From positions 1,426,001-1,490,000 of the forward strand of contig OZ025787.1 of assembly GCA_964019425.1 (NCBI GenBank): 64,000 nt of DNA, written 5' to 3'. The stretch is from Flectonema sp. DT1601. Lineage: Eukaryota; Euglenozoa; Diplonemea; Diplonemida; Diplonemidae. Below the pieces are notes generated by a model. It searched no databases. It saw only the letters and a list, made by a program, of their open reading frames with translations, and had not been told where the DNA came from. Below are positions 16,481 to 27,842 of this stretch, one piece after another (position 1 is the stretch's first letter; every line of letters begins with the position of its first letter). A program made the position numbers and the translations under genes.

Positions 16481-17395
16481 ATGGAAGATGGTTTTGTCAT
16501 TCGAGTTGCTGCCGACATCTACGGGAAGAAATACAACAGAGAATACATATTCCCTGTCGCACCACTGATTGCTGAGTTAATAAACGTCGTTGAAGCACAA
16601 TATGATGCTATTGGAAGGGCGAATAGGCCACCGGGGTTTCCGGATATCCCGTTTCAGGCTCAGACGTTTCAATGGTTCGACGAGTTGCAGTGTACATGGA
16701 TTGATCTATATTCTGCTCAGCAAATTACTAGTGGAGTGCAGTTGTTTTGTTTTCAACCTGAAAGCAGATGGCATAGTGAAGTTCAACAAGGAATTCCTGA
16801 CACTCCGAGAGTGATTACATGGGTCTCAGCAGACGGTTCTGGACGTAGACGAGACGGGTCAGATTCAGGCATCCCTCCATCATACAGCGAAAAACTCCGA
16901 TCTACATTCGCTGAATTAGATACTGGTAATAAAGGTTCGTTAATTTATAATGATCTGGCTAATGGTTTAATGCGATGCACTATGCAGTTAATCTCAACTA
17001 CTCCTGAAGAATTATTTATGTCAGCAGATGTTGACGAAGACGGTCACATATCTTTCGAAGAATGGGTTACGTTCGCTATAACTCCGAGTAACTTGGATTT
17101 GATTAATTCGATTTATTTTAGATTTAAAGATAATTGGAATCATCGTCGTGTTGGAGCCTCTGATCAACTTGCTGATTTAGCTATTAGAGATATTACTCGC
17201 AGGGGTCAAGAAATCTCACGAGAAGTTGCCTGGGCACAGCATCGACACCAAGCCCAAGGAAGATACGAAGAAGCAAAGCTTGAAGCTTCACTCATGCGAC
17301 AGGTTGCCTCAGAAGCTTCTGATAGAGAGCAAAACACTTATGAAATGATTTATGGTGCTTCTCCTACTTCATTCAACGATTCGTTAGTAAAATAG
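16481..17395 (+). CDS. BILBO1-like N-terminal-domain EF-hand protein, paralogue B
   Basis: This 304-residue protein has the same order as paralogue A: a BILBO1-type N-terminal domain (1-115, with VAADIYGKKYN, WIDLYSAQQIT and LFCFQPESRWH), then two EF-hands (first degenerate, DTGNKGSLIYND; second canonical, DVDEDGHISFEE, 183-194), then a charged helix (about 225-285). I chose the ATG at 16481 because the open frame upstream encodes only Phe-rich sequence from the polypyrimidine tract, and because the start lines up with paralogue A and BILBO1. It probably belongs to the flagellar or pocket cytoskeleton. The two paralogues are clearly diverged, so the duplication is old. Confidence 0.78.
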   Translation: MEDGFVIRVAADIYGKKYNREYIFPVAPLIAELINVVEAQYDAIGRANRPPGFPDIPFQAQTFQWFDELQCTWIDLYSAQQITSGVQLFCFQPESRWHSEVQQGIPDTPRVITWVSADGSGRRRDGSDSGIPPSYSEKLRSTFAELDTGNKGSLIYNDLANGLMRCTMQLISTTPEELFMSADVDEDGHISFEEWVTFAITPSNLDLINSIYFRFKDNWNHRRVGASDQLADLAIRDITRRGQEISREVAWAQHRHQAQGRYEEAKLEASLMRQVASEASDREQNTYEMIYGASPTSFNDSLVK

Positions 17396-17592
17396 ATATC
17401 CTTCAAAAGACCTGTTTGTCGTTATTATTATATCTCTTGTATTGTACATTCAATTAGTTTCCCTTTTTTTTCAATATGATGTATGCTGTTGTTGTTTTAA
17501 AGATTAAATTATTTTGATATGATTAGAGACCTGCATTCGTATTTCTTATCAGCTTTAAACTTCAATCAAAAACAAACAAATAAATAAATAAA

Positions 17593-18048
17593 ATGGTAAG
17601 TGATGTTGATATCTTCTTCTTCCCTTTCGCAATGATTGCGGCCGTTGTTGGTGTTGGTGCAGTCTGCCTCGGAGGAGGAAAAAGAACATCAAAAGTTGTG
17701 AAAACCCTTCTCGAAGAGAGTAGTGATGAAGAAGAAATGGATATCGTTCTTGTAAGCCAAAAGCAGAAAAGTGATTGCAAGAAGAGAAGATGTAAAAAAA
17801 GAAGAGTAAAGAGAGTTGAGTCTCGATGCGACGATGAAATAGCAATGTTATCTCAGCAGTCAAGCGCAACATGCAGTGACATGGCATCGGCGAGTAGTAT
17901 AAATTTATCTCCTGTTAGCTCACCGTCAAGACCTACCTCAGCTCCTCCACGTTGCGACCAAAGATCATACGAAGAAGAACTTGATATTTACTACAGTGAC
18001 TTTACTCCAATACTACGCCCCCGTTCGGAATCTGTTACTATGTATTAA
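17593..18048 (+). CDS. Small protein with N-terminal membrane anchor, unknown family
   Basis: This 151-residue protein has a hydrophobic segment at about residues 7-28. A basic stretch, an acidic patch (ESSDEEEMD) and a very basic Cys-containing stretch (CKKRRCKKRRVKR, about 59-73) follow. The C-terminus is Ser/Pro-rich and disordered. It looks like a signal-anchored protein with a cytosolic or nucleoplasmic tail. I do not recognise the family. The start codon is followed directly by GTAAGT, a perfect donor-like sequence, which may be chance. It is the last gene before the large desert. Confidence 0.55.
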   Translation: MVSDVDIFFFPFAMIAAVVGVGAVCLGGGKRTSKVVKTLLEESSDEEEMDIVLVSQKQKSDCKKRRCKKRRVKRVESRCDDEIAMLSQQSSATCSDMASASSINLSPVSSPSRPTSAPPRCDQRSYEEELDIYYSDFTPILRPRSESVTMY

Positions 18049-19010
18049 GTCAGTAGTTTTGATTTTGATCTGTTTCCAAGTCAACGTGGAAAGGCCAAAA
18101 AAAAAAAATAAAAAAATACAGAGCCTTTTTCTTGAACGGGAAAAAAAAAAAAAAAAACTGAAAGTTGAAATTATCGTGCAGTTTCCTTCCAGAAAAACTA
18201 AAAATCAAAAAAAAAAAAGTGTCCTTTTTACAATGTCTTTTAAAAGACTGCTAAGGGTCAAACTTTTACCTATGCCATTACCTACCTTTTTTTTTCTTCT
18301 TTTTTTTTACCTTTTTTTCCTCGTTGTGTAGCTCTTGTTAACTTGGTGGATTCAAAAAAAAAAAAAAAAAAAAATAGATCACTCGACTACAAAAAAAAAA
18401 CTTTTTTCATAAAGTAAAAAAAAAAAAAAAAAATTGTAGTTTTACCCCTTTATTTTCCTATTACTCTGACTTTCTAGTACAGTTTGGTGGGTTTCGAAAA
18501 AAAGAGAGAAAAAACAAAAAAAAAAACAAAACAAAAAAAAAAAAAAAAAAAAACGTAAATTAATAAAGAAGAACTCTATTTCTTCAATCGATCTTGATGA
18601 ATTTTGATTTTGAGTACAACTTTTTATGGATTCTTTTTTTTTTTTTTTTTTTTTTTTGCAACGTATTTCGGCATTCGATGGGCAAGGGGTTTGGGTTGAA
18701 CCCTCCTCTTTCTGAATTCCCGCTATTTACATCCGTTTTTTTTTCTTTTCTCTTTTTTTTTTGTTGGTTTTTTTTTTTTTTAAAATAATCTAAGGGGAAA
18801 AAAATACAAAAAAAAAAAAAAAAAAACGGAAGAACATTCTGAATTACTATTTTTTTTTGTTTGTTTGTTTTGTTTTGCAAAACCTTCTAAAACACTTTTT
18901 TTTTTTTTTTTTTTGATTTAAATTACGAGGATCGAAATAAACTTTGGAGAGAGAGAAGTTTTATTTTTGTTATTTATTTTTACTGAAATAAACCTTTTTC
19001 GATACTCTTC

Positions 19011-19077
19011 CCAACCTAAACAAACAGGTTGGATTGTTCACACTAACTGGTTTGATTGCCAACTAAAAATGTTGGCA
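19011..19077. repeat. Pair of adjacent 7-bp stem-loops
   Basis: CCAACCT pairs with AGGTTGG (19011-19017, 19026-19032) and TGCCAAC with GTTGGCA (19057-19063, 19071-19077). They sit in an unusually complex patch within the poly-T/poly-A desert. No known RNA family was recognised. Confidence 0.4.
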
Positions 19078-20247
19078 GCAAGCACATTTACAATCAAATT
19101 ATGATTTTTTTTTTTTTTTTTTTTTTTTTGATTTTTTTTATATTCCCTTTTTTAAAAAAAAAAGTTTCTAAAAGATGCTGTGTATCACTACCGCACCAAC
19201 CCCTAACCCCAGGCTCTTTTCATCTATACTCGTTTTTCTATTTTTTTTTTTTTTTTTTTTTGCAGTCTAAAAATCTTTTGGAAAAGCCAAAGAAAACAAA
19301 AGAAGGAGAGAAAAAAAAAAGAGAACAAAAAAAATAGATGAAACCAGAACGAAAAAGCAGGTAAAAAAAAAAAAAACATCATTTTTTCAACTTCTGATGA
19401 AGGGAAAAAAAAAAGCAGGGGGAAGAAGAAAAAAAAAAAAAATCTTTTTTTCAACTCCCGATTTGATTTGATTGAATGTTCCCATATCATTTCATTTCAT
19501 TTTATTTTATTTTTTATACCAACAAACCCATTATTTGGCGAGAATTGTGGCATCCTGACTAACCTATTCCTTTATTAGGATTTTGCACCGGTTGCGCACA
19601 ACGAAACAAAAAGTGAGTAAAAAAAAAAGTAAAAAGTGAAGTTGGCCGATTCTTTTTTTTTTTTCCGGTTTTGTCACTAATTATACAAAAAAAAAAAATA
19701 GTTAGATAGCATAAAAAAACAAAAGTATCTTTTATTCCACATGGGTACTTGTAGAACCATTCGATATATACTGTTTCTTATTGAATGGCTGTAGAGAGCT
19801 TTTCGATTTTCTTTTTTTTTGTTAAAAAATAAAGTAAACCGGAGGCCATGAGTATCCAACACAAAAACAAAAAAAAACTAACTAACAGGAAAAAAAAATA
19901 ATAAGGGGGGAGTGCTTATTTGTTAAGTGTTTTTTTCTTTTTTTTTTTTTTCTCTGTTCTTTTAATAATCACGTAGACAACACTCAATTTTCTGTAGCGG
20001 ATTGCCACAGAGACCATAAAATGGTTATGCAAAACTTATTATTTCATTAACTTAAAACAATAACTGCGAAGAAAAAGAGGAGAGATAGGAAGAGAAGGAA
20101 AATAAAAAAGAGGGAAGAGAAAAAAAAAAAAGTCATGACACTGGTGGTCAGACTTCTGTTTTTTTTTTTTTTCTTAAAAGGTTTGGGAGGTTACGCGAAG
20201 TTCGGGTAATTACTGTAATCATAATGTTAATTACAAAATAACAGTCG

Positions 20248-20279
<32 letters not shown>

Positions 20280-23200
20280 CCCGTTCTCTATCAACCTATG
20301 CTCTCCAATAACACAGTGGACACATTACGAATATTTCTTTGAAAAAATCTTGATAGTTATCTTTGTTCTGGTAAATTTGGAAATTTTTTGCCGCCAAGTC
20401 ATGGTCATTTGGGTCTTCTTTTGTTTTTTCCGTCATTTTTTTTTTGGTGCAGAAAATTTAAAAATATAAAAAATTAAAAAAAAAGTAACAAAATAGTAGT
20501 AGTTAGTGGTTTTTTTTTTAATTTTTTTATGTAAGCTGTTTTAGCTTTAGGGCTTTCGTTAATCTGTGTAGAAAAGCAAAAAAAAATATAAAAAAAAGAG
20601 AAATTTTCTGGGAGGGAAATTTTTTCTCAAACTATTTCATCATTCAGTGTTCTTGTATAAGTTTAATTTAAGCGAAACAAGACATTTATCTGTAGGAAAG
20701 AAAAAAAAAAAAAAAAAAAGAGGGGGGGAAAGCCTTTGAAGCAATGTGAATTATGTTTGTTCCAGCAGACAGTGACTTTTTTACAAGTCATAATTTAATA
20801 AACAAGAGTGCTGTAGAGCTTTTTTTTTTTTTTTTTTTTTTTTTCATGCAGTGATCTTTTTTGTCAAAAATACTACTGTGGTGGGTAATCCTCTTGGTGT
20901 ATTTAGACTTTTTTTTATTCATTTTATTTTTTTAAAAAGTTTCTTTTCAATCACTTTTCGAATCTTGTTGGTTTATGATTTGCGTAGTCGCAAAATTCGG
21001 TTTATGTCATTGAATCGGGAAACTTCTCCTCGTTTTTGTTATTCGTTTGTATTTGGTATGTTTTTTTTCTTTCTCATCGGGAAAATTCGTTGAAATAGCG
21101 TCCAGCACTAACTGGTCAAACACTCACGGCACCTGACAAAATAAAAATAAAAATAATAATAATAAATAATTTGGACCGACGACTGTCGTTTGCCTAGTTT
21201 TTTTTTTCCTCCTCTCATTCTATTCACTTTCCTTTTTTTTACTTTAATTCACACAACAACGATTGCAAATAAAAATATAAGTTTTTTCTTGCAAAATTTA
21301 TGGCCGACATTTTTATATATTGTTATACAACACTACTTTGTGAAATGGTTTTTTTTTAGTGGAGGGCAGATTATTTTAAAAAATGGTTCTGGTTGATAAC
21401 AGATTAGGGGAATTCTCTATTTTCTGTGACCTTTATTGAGCTTAAACAAAAAATACTGTAAGTGGTTGATAGTTTTATGAAACTGTTGTTTTTCACTCTT
21501 CATTTTCTCCTTTTTATTCGATCAGGTCTTTTTTGAGGAAAAAAATATAGCTTTTATTTATTTATTTTTAATTTCTATCTTTTCTCCTCTAGTTTTTTTT
21601 TCCCTTCTTTATTTGGTGTTTTCCATTCATTCTTGTGAGTTGAGGAAAAGGGGGAAAAAAAAAAAAAGAATTATACTATTATAAAATAAAAGAAAACATC
21701 ATCTGTAGTTACGCTTAAACTAAGCTAACAAGTGGTTACGCAAATACATTTTTTTTTTTTTTTTTTTAATTTCGTCACACCTTTTTACGTAATATCAATA
21801 AATAACACGATACAAAAAATTACAAGATGAAAGTCTTTATACGGTACTTTAGTGTTTGCTACGTTGTTGCCATTATATGTGTTGCCGCTCTTTCCTGTTT
21901 TTCTTTTAGTCTGACGGTGGGCTGATGGCTGTGATCTCTCCTTTGGGTAGTAGCATTAAATTGTCAAATTGGTTATTCTCTTATGTGTTTTTTTGATGAT
22001 GTTTTTTTTTTTTTTTTTTTTTTTCCAAGGAAGAATCGAATAGTTGAGTTTTTTAACTCAATTTCGTTAATTGTGGGAAAACTGCAAACCGAAAGAGAAA
22101 ACTTTTTTACGGACTTTTTTTTTTTTTTTTTTAAAATATGGATTTTTATTATTATTGAAACAGTTTTATAATTCTTTTTTAAAAATAGAAAAATTTTGGG
22201 TCGATGGACTTGCAAATGCAGGTCCCTTTATCGATTTCAGCTTTCTTGATGCTGTTGCTTTAATAATATTTTTTTCGTTTTTCTTTCCAATTTTTATCAA
22301 AAAGTCCGTTTTAGAAGTCTGCTTTTTTGCAACTCCCTGTCGCCTATTCCTGTTTTTTTTTTTTTTTTTTTTTTTTTTTTGCATGTGTGTACTCGTTTCT
22401 CATTGGTTTTTCGCCGACTATGCCAAACAGAATTATTTCTTTTCCTCTTGGAAGTCTCATAGCCGTAAACATGCAGTGACACACTTCTGAAAAATCCCTT
22501 CGTGATGTATTTCAGCCTAGCTAGTGTGTTTGTTATGTTTTTTTTATATTTCTTCTCTTCTTCTTTAGATGTGTTTGCTCTTGATCACCTCCCTTTATTT
22601 GGTTTCTTTTCTTCATTTCGTTTTTTTTTCGACTTGCGCCTCTTCGCTTTCGCTCCTGGGTTTCCGGTGTCGCTGGTTATCGTGGTGTCTTTTTTTTAAT
22701 TTATAAAAAAAAAAAATTATATTTACAGAAATCAACGTCTTCTCTCCTTGGTAATCTTCCTTCTCGTGGTGGTAACTTTCTTTCTTGAGAGATATGTTAA
22801 GCATTGCAATGAGCGTGTCTCAATCATTTGTGTTTCTTGTGTTGCAATTCGTTGTGCACAGAGCGACAACGCAATGTTTAGCGAAGGTTACTAATCCACC
22901 GCACGTATTCTGATTGACTTTTTTCCCCTCCTCTTATTCCCTTCCCATCCTTTGTTTCTGTATATATCCAAAGTATTCCACAATACCTTTCTCGGCATGA
23001 GTTTCACGGATCTGCTGGTTGTTAGTTTGTTTGTTTTTTTCTTTCTTTCACTCAAAAAAACTGTGATTTTCTTATGGTGGGCATCTTTTTTGACAGTTCA
23101 CTCGGTTATGACAAGTAACCAAAAATAGAATTAATTCTTTCCGATGATTGACAGCCACCTCTGACACTGTTGATTAGTGCTTTCAGTGAGTCCTGGTGTC

Positions 23201-24686
23201 CTTGCCAGTGAGAGTTACACAGGCTGACTTTATCAAGCTGTGCAAATCAACATTATAACTTTCCCGGTGAAAGAAAAGAGAGTCTTATCATTAGTATTTC
23301 GAAGTAAGTGATTTTATTTTATCGAACATCGTTTTTACTTTTTAACCATTTTATATGTTTTTTTTCTTTTTCTTTTTTTTTTTTTTTTTAGGGATGTTGC
23401 TTAAGCACATCAACAAAAAAAAAAAATGGAGGGGGGAAAGAAAAAAAATAAAATAAAATAAAAAATGGAAGATAACTCCTTGACTGTGAGTTGCGTTCGA
23501 GCATGAAAAGTAAGGTTTTGCGTAGCAAAAAAAAAAAAAAAAAAATCTTTTCTTTTTCCCAACCTTTTCTTTATTGCGAAATATTATTTAAAAAACAAAG
23601 CAAACAAAAAAAAAAAAAAAAAAAAAAAACAGCATAATCTTTCTTACTCTCTACTCTATATTGTTAGTTAGTTTTATTTATTTATTTATTTATTTGTTTA
23701 CTTTTTTTTTTTTACAATAGTAAAAAAAAGAAGAAAAAAAAAACTATAAAAAAAAAAAAAGAATTATAAAAATAAAAGGAAGCAGGAAAAACTAACTAAT
23801 CGCTAATTGCTGCTTCGTTCGAGGAATAGATTCTATTTTGTTCTCTCCCTCTTTATTTTGAATTCAGTAACACACAGCGTCGCGATGTCGCGAGTTAGTT
23901 TAATTAAATAGCGCGAAGGTTTCTACTGACTAACACTCGTGTGACTTCTTCCTGAACTAGTTTTGTTTGTTGTTTTCAATCTTGCGAAAATAATTTTTTC
24001 ACTTTACGTTTTGAGTGAAGAGGCAACACTAAATCGCTTTAAAAAAAGGACTTGCGCAAAAAAAAAAAAAAATGACTGTTTTGGAGTTTTTTTCGCTTTT
24101 GCATTTTTTCAGTCTGTTTTTTTGAATGTTTGCTTCTTTTCACTCTACAACACATTTATTGTAAAAATAAAATAAAATAACGTATTGAAGTTATGTATGC
24201 AAGTTTCGGACTCGTGCATTATTTTATCTATCTGCTTTGGTTGATACTTTTGTCGAAATCTTAATTTGTAGGTGCTCTGCACCCGGTTGTTTGGTTGGTT
24301 CCTCGCAGGCCGCACATTAAGAATACAAAAAATGACACTCTGCGGAGTTAAAATAATGTAACTGCGTCAGGAAACTTGCATACGGTATTAACTTCAATAA
24401 AAATGGCAAAAAAAAAAAAAAAAAAACACATATTATTTTTTCTTCTTTTTCTTATGTTACTTTCGCTTTTGTTGTTATGTACATTTCGATTAGAGTCAAA
24501 CTACTGGAACGAAAAAAAAAAAAATCGGAAAAGAAAAATATTACATCTCCCCCCTTCCCCTGACATTATTTTTCTATTTTATTATTATTTTCTTTTTCAT
24601 CTTTTTTCATGGAACTGTTATTGGTATGTTTTCTGACCAGCAAAAGAAAGTCAAAGTCTTTGTTGTGTTGCACAAGTAAACTCAGC

Positions 24687-24706
24687 CTTCCCCTGATACG
24701 GGGAAG
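24687..24706. repeat. GC-rich 7-bp stem-loop in the desert
   Basis: CTTCCCC and GGGGAAG are exact complements around a 6-nt loop. It is short but stands out in the AT-rich background. Confidence 0.4.
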
Positions 24707-26035
24707 TAATTATTTCTGACCCTTTTGGTCGACTTGCAAAATAAAACAAAACAACAAAAAGTAAAGAAAGGGGAAAAAAAAAAGAACTGGAAAAAATAAT
24801 GGTGGTCTCCTGACCAAGATTATTAGTAGTTATTTATTAGTGATTGCGTTTTTAATGCCGTTTTTTGTGGTAACATTCGATCTCTTTACGTGAATTCGTA
24901 ATGATTATTGCACGGCACGCACGTACGAAACTTTTTTTTTTTTCCCTTCCCCCTTCTCTGTTCTGTTTTCCTTGATTTTTTTTTTTATTTTTTTTTTTAT
25001 GCTAGTCTATGAGAGGGGGAATTGCAGTTACGGTGAACCGAATTCCCTTCTCTTAATTACTTTAAAAAAAAAAAAAAAAAAAAAAACTGTTTTATTGATT
25101 TTATTGTTTAACAGTAAATAAACTTGTTTTTTTATTTGATTCTCAAAGTGCGAAATTACTCGTCAAGGATTACTATAAATAAGGAGAAGATAACGAAAAC
25201 GCTTCACGTTTATTTATTATTCTTTTTTCCCCCCCCATTTTTTAGTTTTTTTTTATCTTCCTTCCCCCTTCTTATGTCCCTCGGGAATAACCTCAAAAAA
25301 AAAAAAATAATAATAATAATAATTAATAATTAGGATGAAAGAAGGCAAGAGTATTATTAAGTGGGATCCCGTTCCCCAACAAACATTAAGTTACTCGGTT
25401 TTTTTTAAAAAAAAAAAAAAAAGTAAAATAAAATAAAATAAATTAAAGGTATCCTTTTTTTTTATTTTAAAAAAAAAAAAAAAAAAAAATTGTGTGAGCG
25501 TATTTATGATTATTATGAAATATTTCACTTTACAGGATCATCACAACTGAAATGAGTTACCTAGCATTCATAATATACAGTAACGTTGGATTAAATAACT
25601 AGCTAACAAAATAAATGAGAAAATGGAATGAAGTCCCTAGAACTTACTGATGAAGGCCTAAGAGGGACAAGTAGTATAAGATTAAGGCCTGAAACTACGT
25701 ATTCCACAGTGTATTATGGAACAGCAGAACAATGTGTTTTTATAACTTTTCTTTTTTATATTTTATTTTAGTGCACTTTTTTATAATAAACTCATATTCT
25801 AACTAAATGAGAAAACTTATTTCACGATGCATTTTTTGATTTAAGTGCATTCTGATTTCTGACTGGTAGCTCCTCACAGGGAATAAGAACGAATTCAAAC
25901 GTCTCAGTTTTATTTTTGAGTCTACTATTAAATATTCTACTCTACAGAACAGATGTGAAATGTCACAACCAAAAAAAATAAGAAAAACTATTTCACAATA
26001 ACTTTTTGATTACAGGAATACAAATCAACAACAAC

Positions 26036-26266
26036 ACCACCACCACCACCACCACCACCACCACCACCACCACCACCACCACCACCACCACCACCACCAC
26101 CACCACCACCACCACCACCACCACCACCACCACCACCACCACCACCACCACCACCACCACCACCACCACCACCACCACCACCACCACCACCACCACCACC
26201 ACCACCACCACCACCACCACCACCACCACCACCACCACCACCACCACCACCACCACCACCACCACC
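26036..26266 (+). repeat. Perfect (ACC)77 trinucleotide array
   Basis: It has 231 bp of uninterrupted ACC units, starting 20 bp after a good splice acceptor (TTGATTACAG, AG at 26014-26015) and ending 10 bp before the ATG of the next gene. It would therefore fill most of that gene's 5' leader. The frame of the gene reads Pro through the array but has no ATG upstream, so the array is probably untranslated. Purity over 77 units points to recent expansion. Confidence 0.9.
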
Positions 26267-26276
26267 AACTCAAAGT

Positions 26277-27626
26277 ATGGAACTCGATGATGATTTATTT
26301 GGATGTCTGGGCGGTGTTTCCCGAAGCCGACAAGCACTCGTCACAACACAACAAGAAATAATTGAATTACGAGATGAAGTAGAGCGGCTTCGAAAATGTG
26401 GAAATGATCCCAGTTCCAACATCGGAAATAATAATACAGCACGCAGTAGTACATCACAATCACATGATGTCACAGCACATGTAAAAGCTGAACAAGAATT
26501 AGTTTCCCAACTGGCTGTTGTTAGACACGAGAAGAAGGTTTCTCTTGATGAGGTTCGCAACATGACTGAAGTCATATCAACTCTTCGAGAAGAACTCCAA
26601 TCCATTAATAATGAAAATGATAAACTAAAAACAACAGTTGGACAACACGAAGCAACTATTCAAAAATTAGAATACCGCGACCGCGCACAAAGTGCTTTAG
26701 CAGCAAAGTGTAAAAAGATCTACGAAGACAGCAATACGGCATTTGAAAAACTAAAAACTTTATTTCAAACTAACAAGGGAGAGAGTAGCACCCTAAAGTC
26801 TGACCTCAAGCACTGTATGTCTAAATTAGAAACACTCACCAAGAGAGAAGAGAACGTATCTGCGACCTGTATCGATCTCAAGAAGAAATACTCTTTAGAG
26901 CAAATGCAAAATCTACAACTTCGATCTACTATCGACAAGTTAGAACTTGGGAACAGTGTTGTTACGGAGTTGGCTGATAACTTATCATTAAAAGTAAATC
27001 AATATGTGGAACTGAGTAGAAGTTCTGCAAGTGAAGTAACTCATTTACAAAAACTGTTGGAAACTTCAAACCTACAACTGGAAGAAGCTCTTTGTTGTTG
27101 CTGTCCAGAAGAAGCAATCACTATTATAAAACCTGACAGTTCTTCAACTGTTGTTACGTTAACTGTTTGTACTCAGACAGAAGACTTACAATTGGGACAG
27201 AAGCAACTTTTATCAAAAGTACGATCTGAACTACACCAAGAACGTGAAGAGAGTAGTCGAATAGCTGCTGCACTTGTTGATGCTGAACGACAACTGCAGC
27301 AGTCTTGCAGCCCACAGTCAGAAGGTGAAGTCCAACTCCGTGAAAGGTTAGCTGCTCTTGAGACTGTCTGTGAAGAATTAGCAACACAAAACAAATCTAT
27401 GCGTGCTGGTCAATCATCAGCTCCACTAAGTCCACAAAACTGTTGCATCTGTAGACTTCCTATGAATACTAATGGAAGACGTGTTCGCTGTCAAGGTCAA
27501 GGATGTCGAAAAGTAGCTCACCAAGAGTGTAACGGAGCTCATCCTTCTGATTGCTGGTCGTGTACTATGTGTACCCGATCTTCAATAATGAAACGCCGTC
27601 GGATTCAAGGCATTGCTATGAAGTAG
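26277..27626 (+). CDS. Coiled-coil protein with C-terminal PHD-type zinc finger
   Basis: In this 449-residue protein, residues about 20-260 and 300-375 are coiled coil. A Cys cluster (ALCCCCPEE) lies near 265. Residues 389-432 form a compact zinc finger: CCIC, RCQGQGC, HQEC, then a Trp directly before the last CxxC (WSCTMC), the pattern of a PHD finger. A basic tail (MKRRRIQG) could be a nuclear signal. PHD fingers often read histone H3 tails; the aromatic cage cannot be judged here. The ATG follows the (ACC)77 leader and is the first ATG after the predicted acceptor. A RING-like fold is the alternative. Confidence 0.65.
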   Translation: MELDDDLFGCLGGVSRSRQALVTTQQEIIELRDEVERLRKCGNDPSSNIGNNNTARSSTSQSHDVTAHVKAEQELVSQLAVVRHEKKVSLDEVRNMTEVISTLREELQSINNENDKLKTTVGQHEATIQKLEYRDRAQSALAAKCKKIYEDSNTAFEKLKTLFQTNKGESSTLKSDLKHCMSKLETLTKREENVSATCIDLKKKYSLEQMQNLQLRSTIDKLELGNSVVTELADNLSLKVNQYVELSRSSASEVTHLQKLLETSNLQLEEALCCCCPEEAITIIKPDSSSTVVTLTVCTQTEDLQLGQKQLLSKVRSELHQEREESSRIAAALVDAERQLQQSCSPQSEGEVQLRERLAALETVCEELATQNKSMRAGQSSAPLSPQNCCICRLPMNTNGRRVRCQGQGCRKVAHQECNGAHPSDCWSCTMCTRSSIMKRRRIQGIAMK

Positions 27627-27842
27627 TTTAATCTTTTCTCTCCACTCACTCTCTCTCTCACTCGCCTATGAGGCGTGCTACCATCTCTCATTACACTACG
27701 GTATTGACTTATTTATATTTGTTAGTGCTTAATTAATCTTATTTACGCAGTCGTTAACCGCACATGTGATATGAGGAAACGGTTTGTTTTTATCTTCTGA
27801 CACATCCCAATATAGAAATTACTTTACATTCCCCACACAGAA

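Larger units (their letters stand above)
18049..26015. other. Gene desert, 8 kb, dense in A and T homopolymers
   Basis: No ORF here looks like a gene: the listed open frames are mostly Phe/Lys runs made by T and A tracts. Homopolymers of 10-30 bases recur every 100-200 bp on both strands (for example 20251-20279 T, 20821-20844 T, 22358-22380 T). More complex islands lie at 22800-23300, 23800-23960, 24180-24370 and 25500-26000. Hairpins occur at 19011-19032, 19057-19077 and 24687-24706. A 32-codon hydrophobic ORF at 21827-21925 is too short to call. A transcription start or stop region between two same-strand gene clusters is one possibility. Confidence 0.6.

Noticed and set aside
17593-17605. 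GTAAGT donor-like sequence right after the ATG of the small membrane-anchor gene
   Set aside because: No convincing matching acceptor restores a better protein; the unspliced reading gives a sensible membrane anchor.
21827-21925. 32-codon hydrophobic ORF in the left desert
   Set aside because: Looks like a bare signal peptide, is too short, and lacks supporting context.
23060-23300. Possible C/D-box snoRNA in a complex patch of the desert
   Set aside because: A C-box-like CGATGATTGA and several CTGA motifs are present, but spacing and terminal stem do not fit.
26006-26290. Poly-Thr, poly-His, poly-Trp and poly-Val open frames across the ACC array
   Set aside because: They are products of a pure triplet repeat being open in every frame; none has an ATG start with flanking coding sequence.
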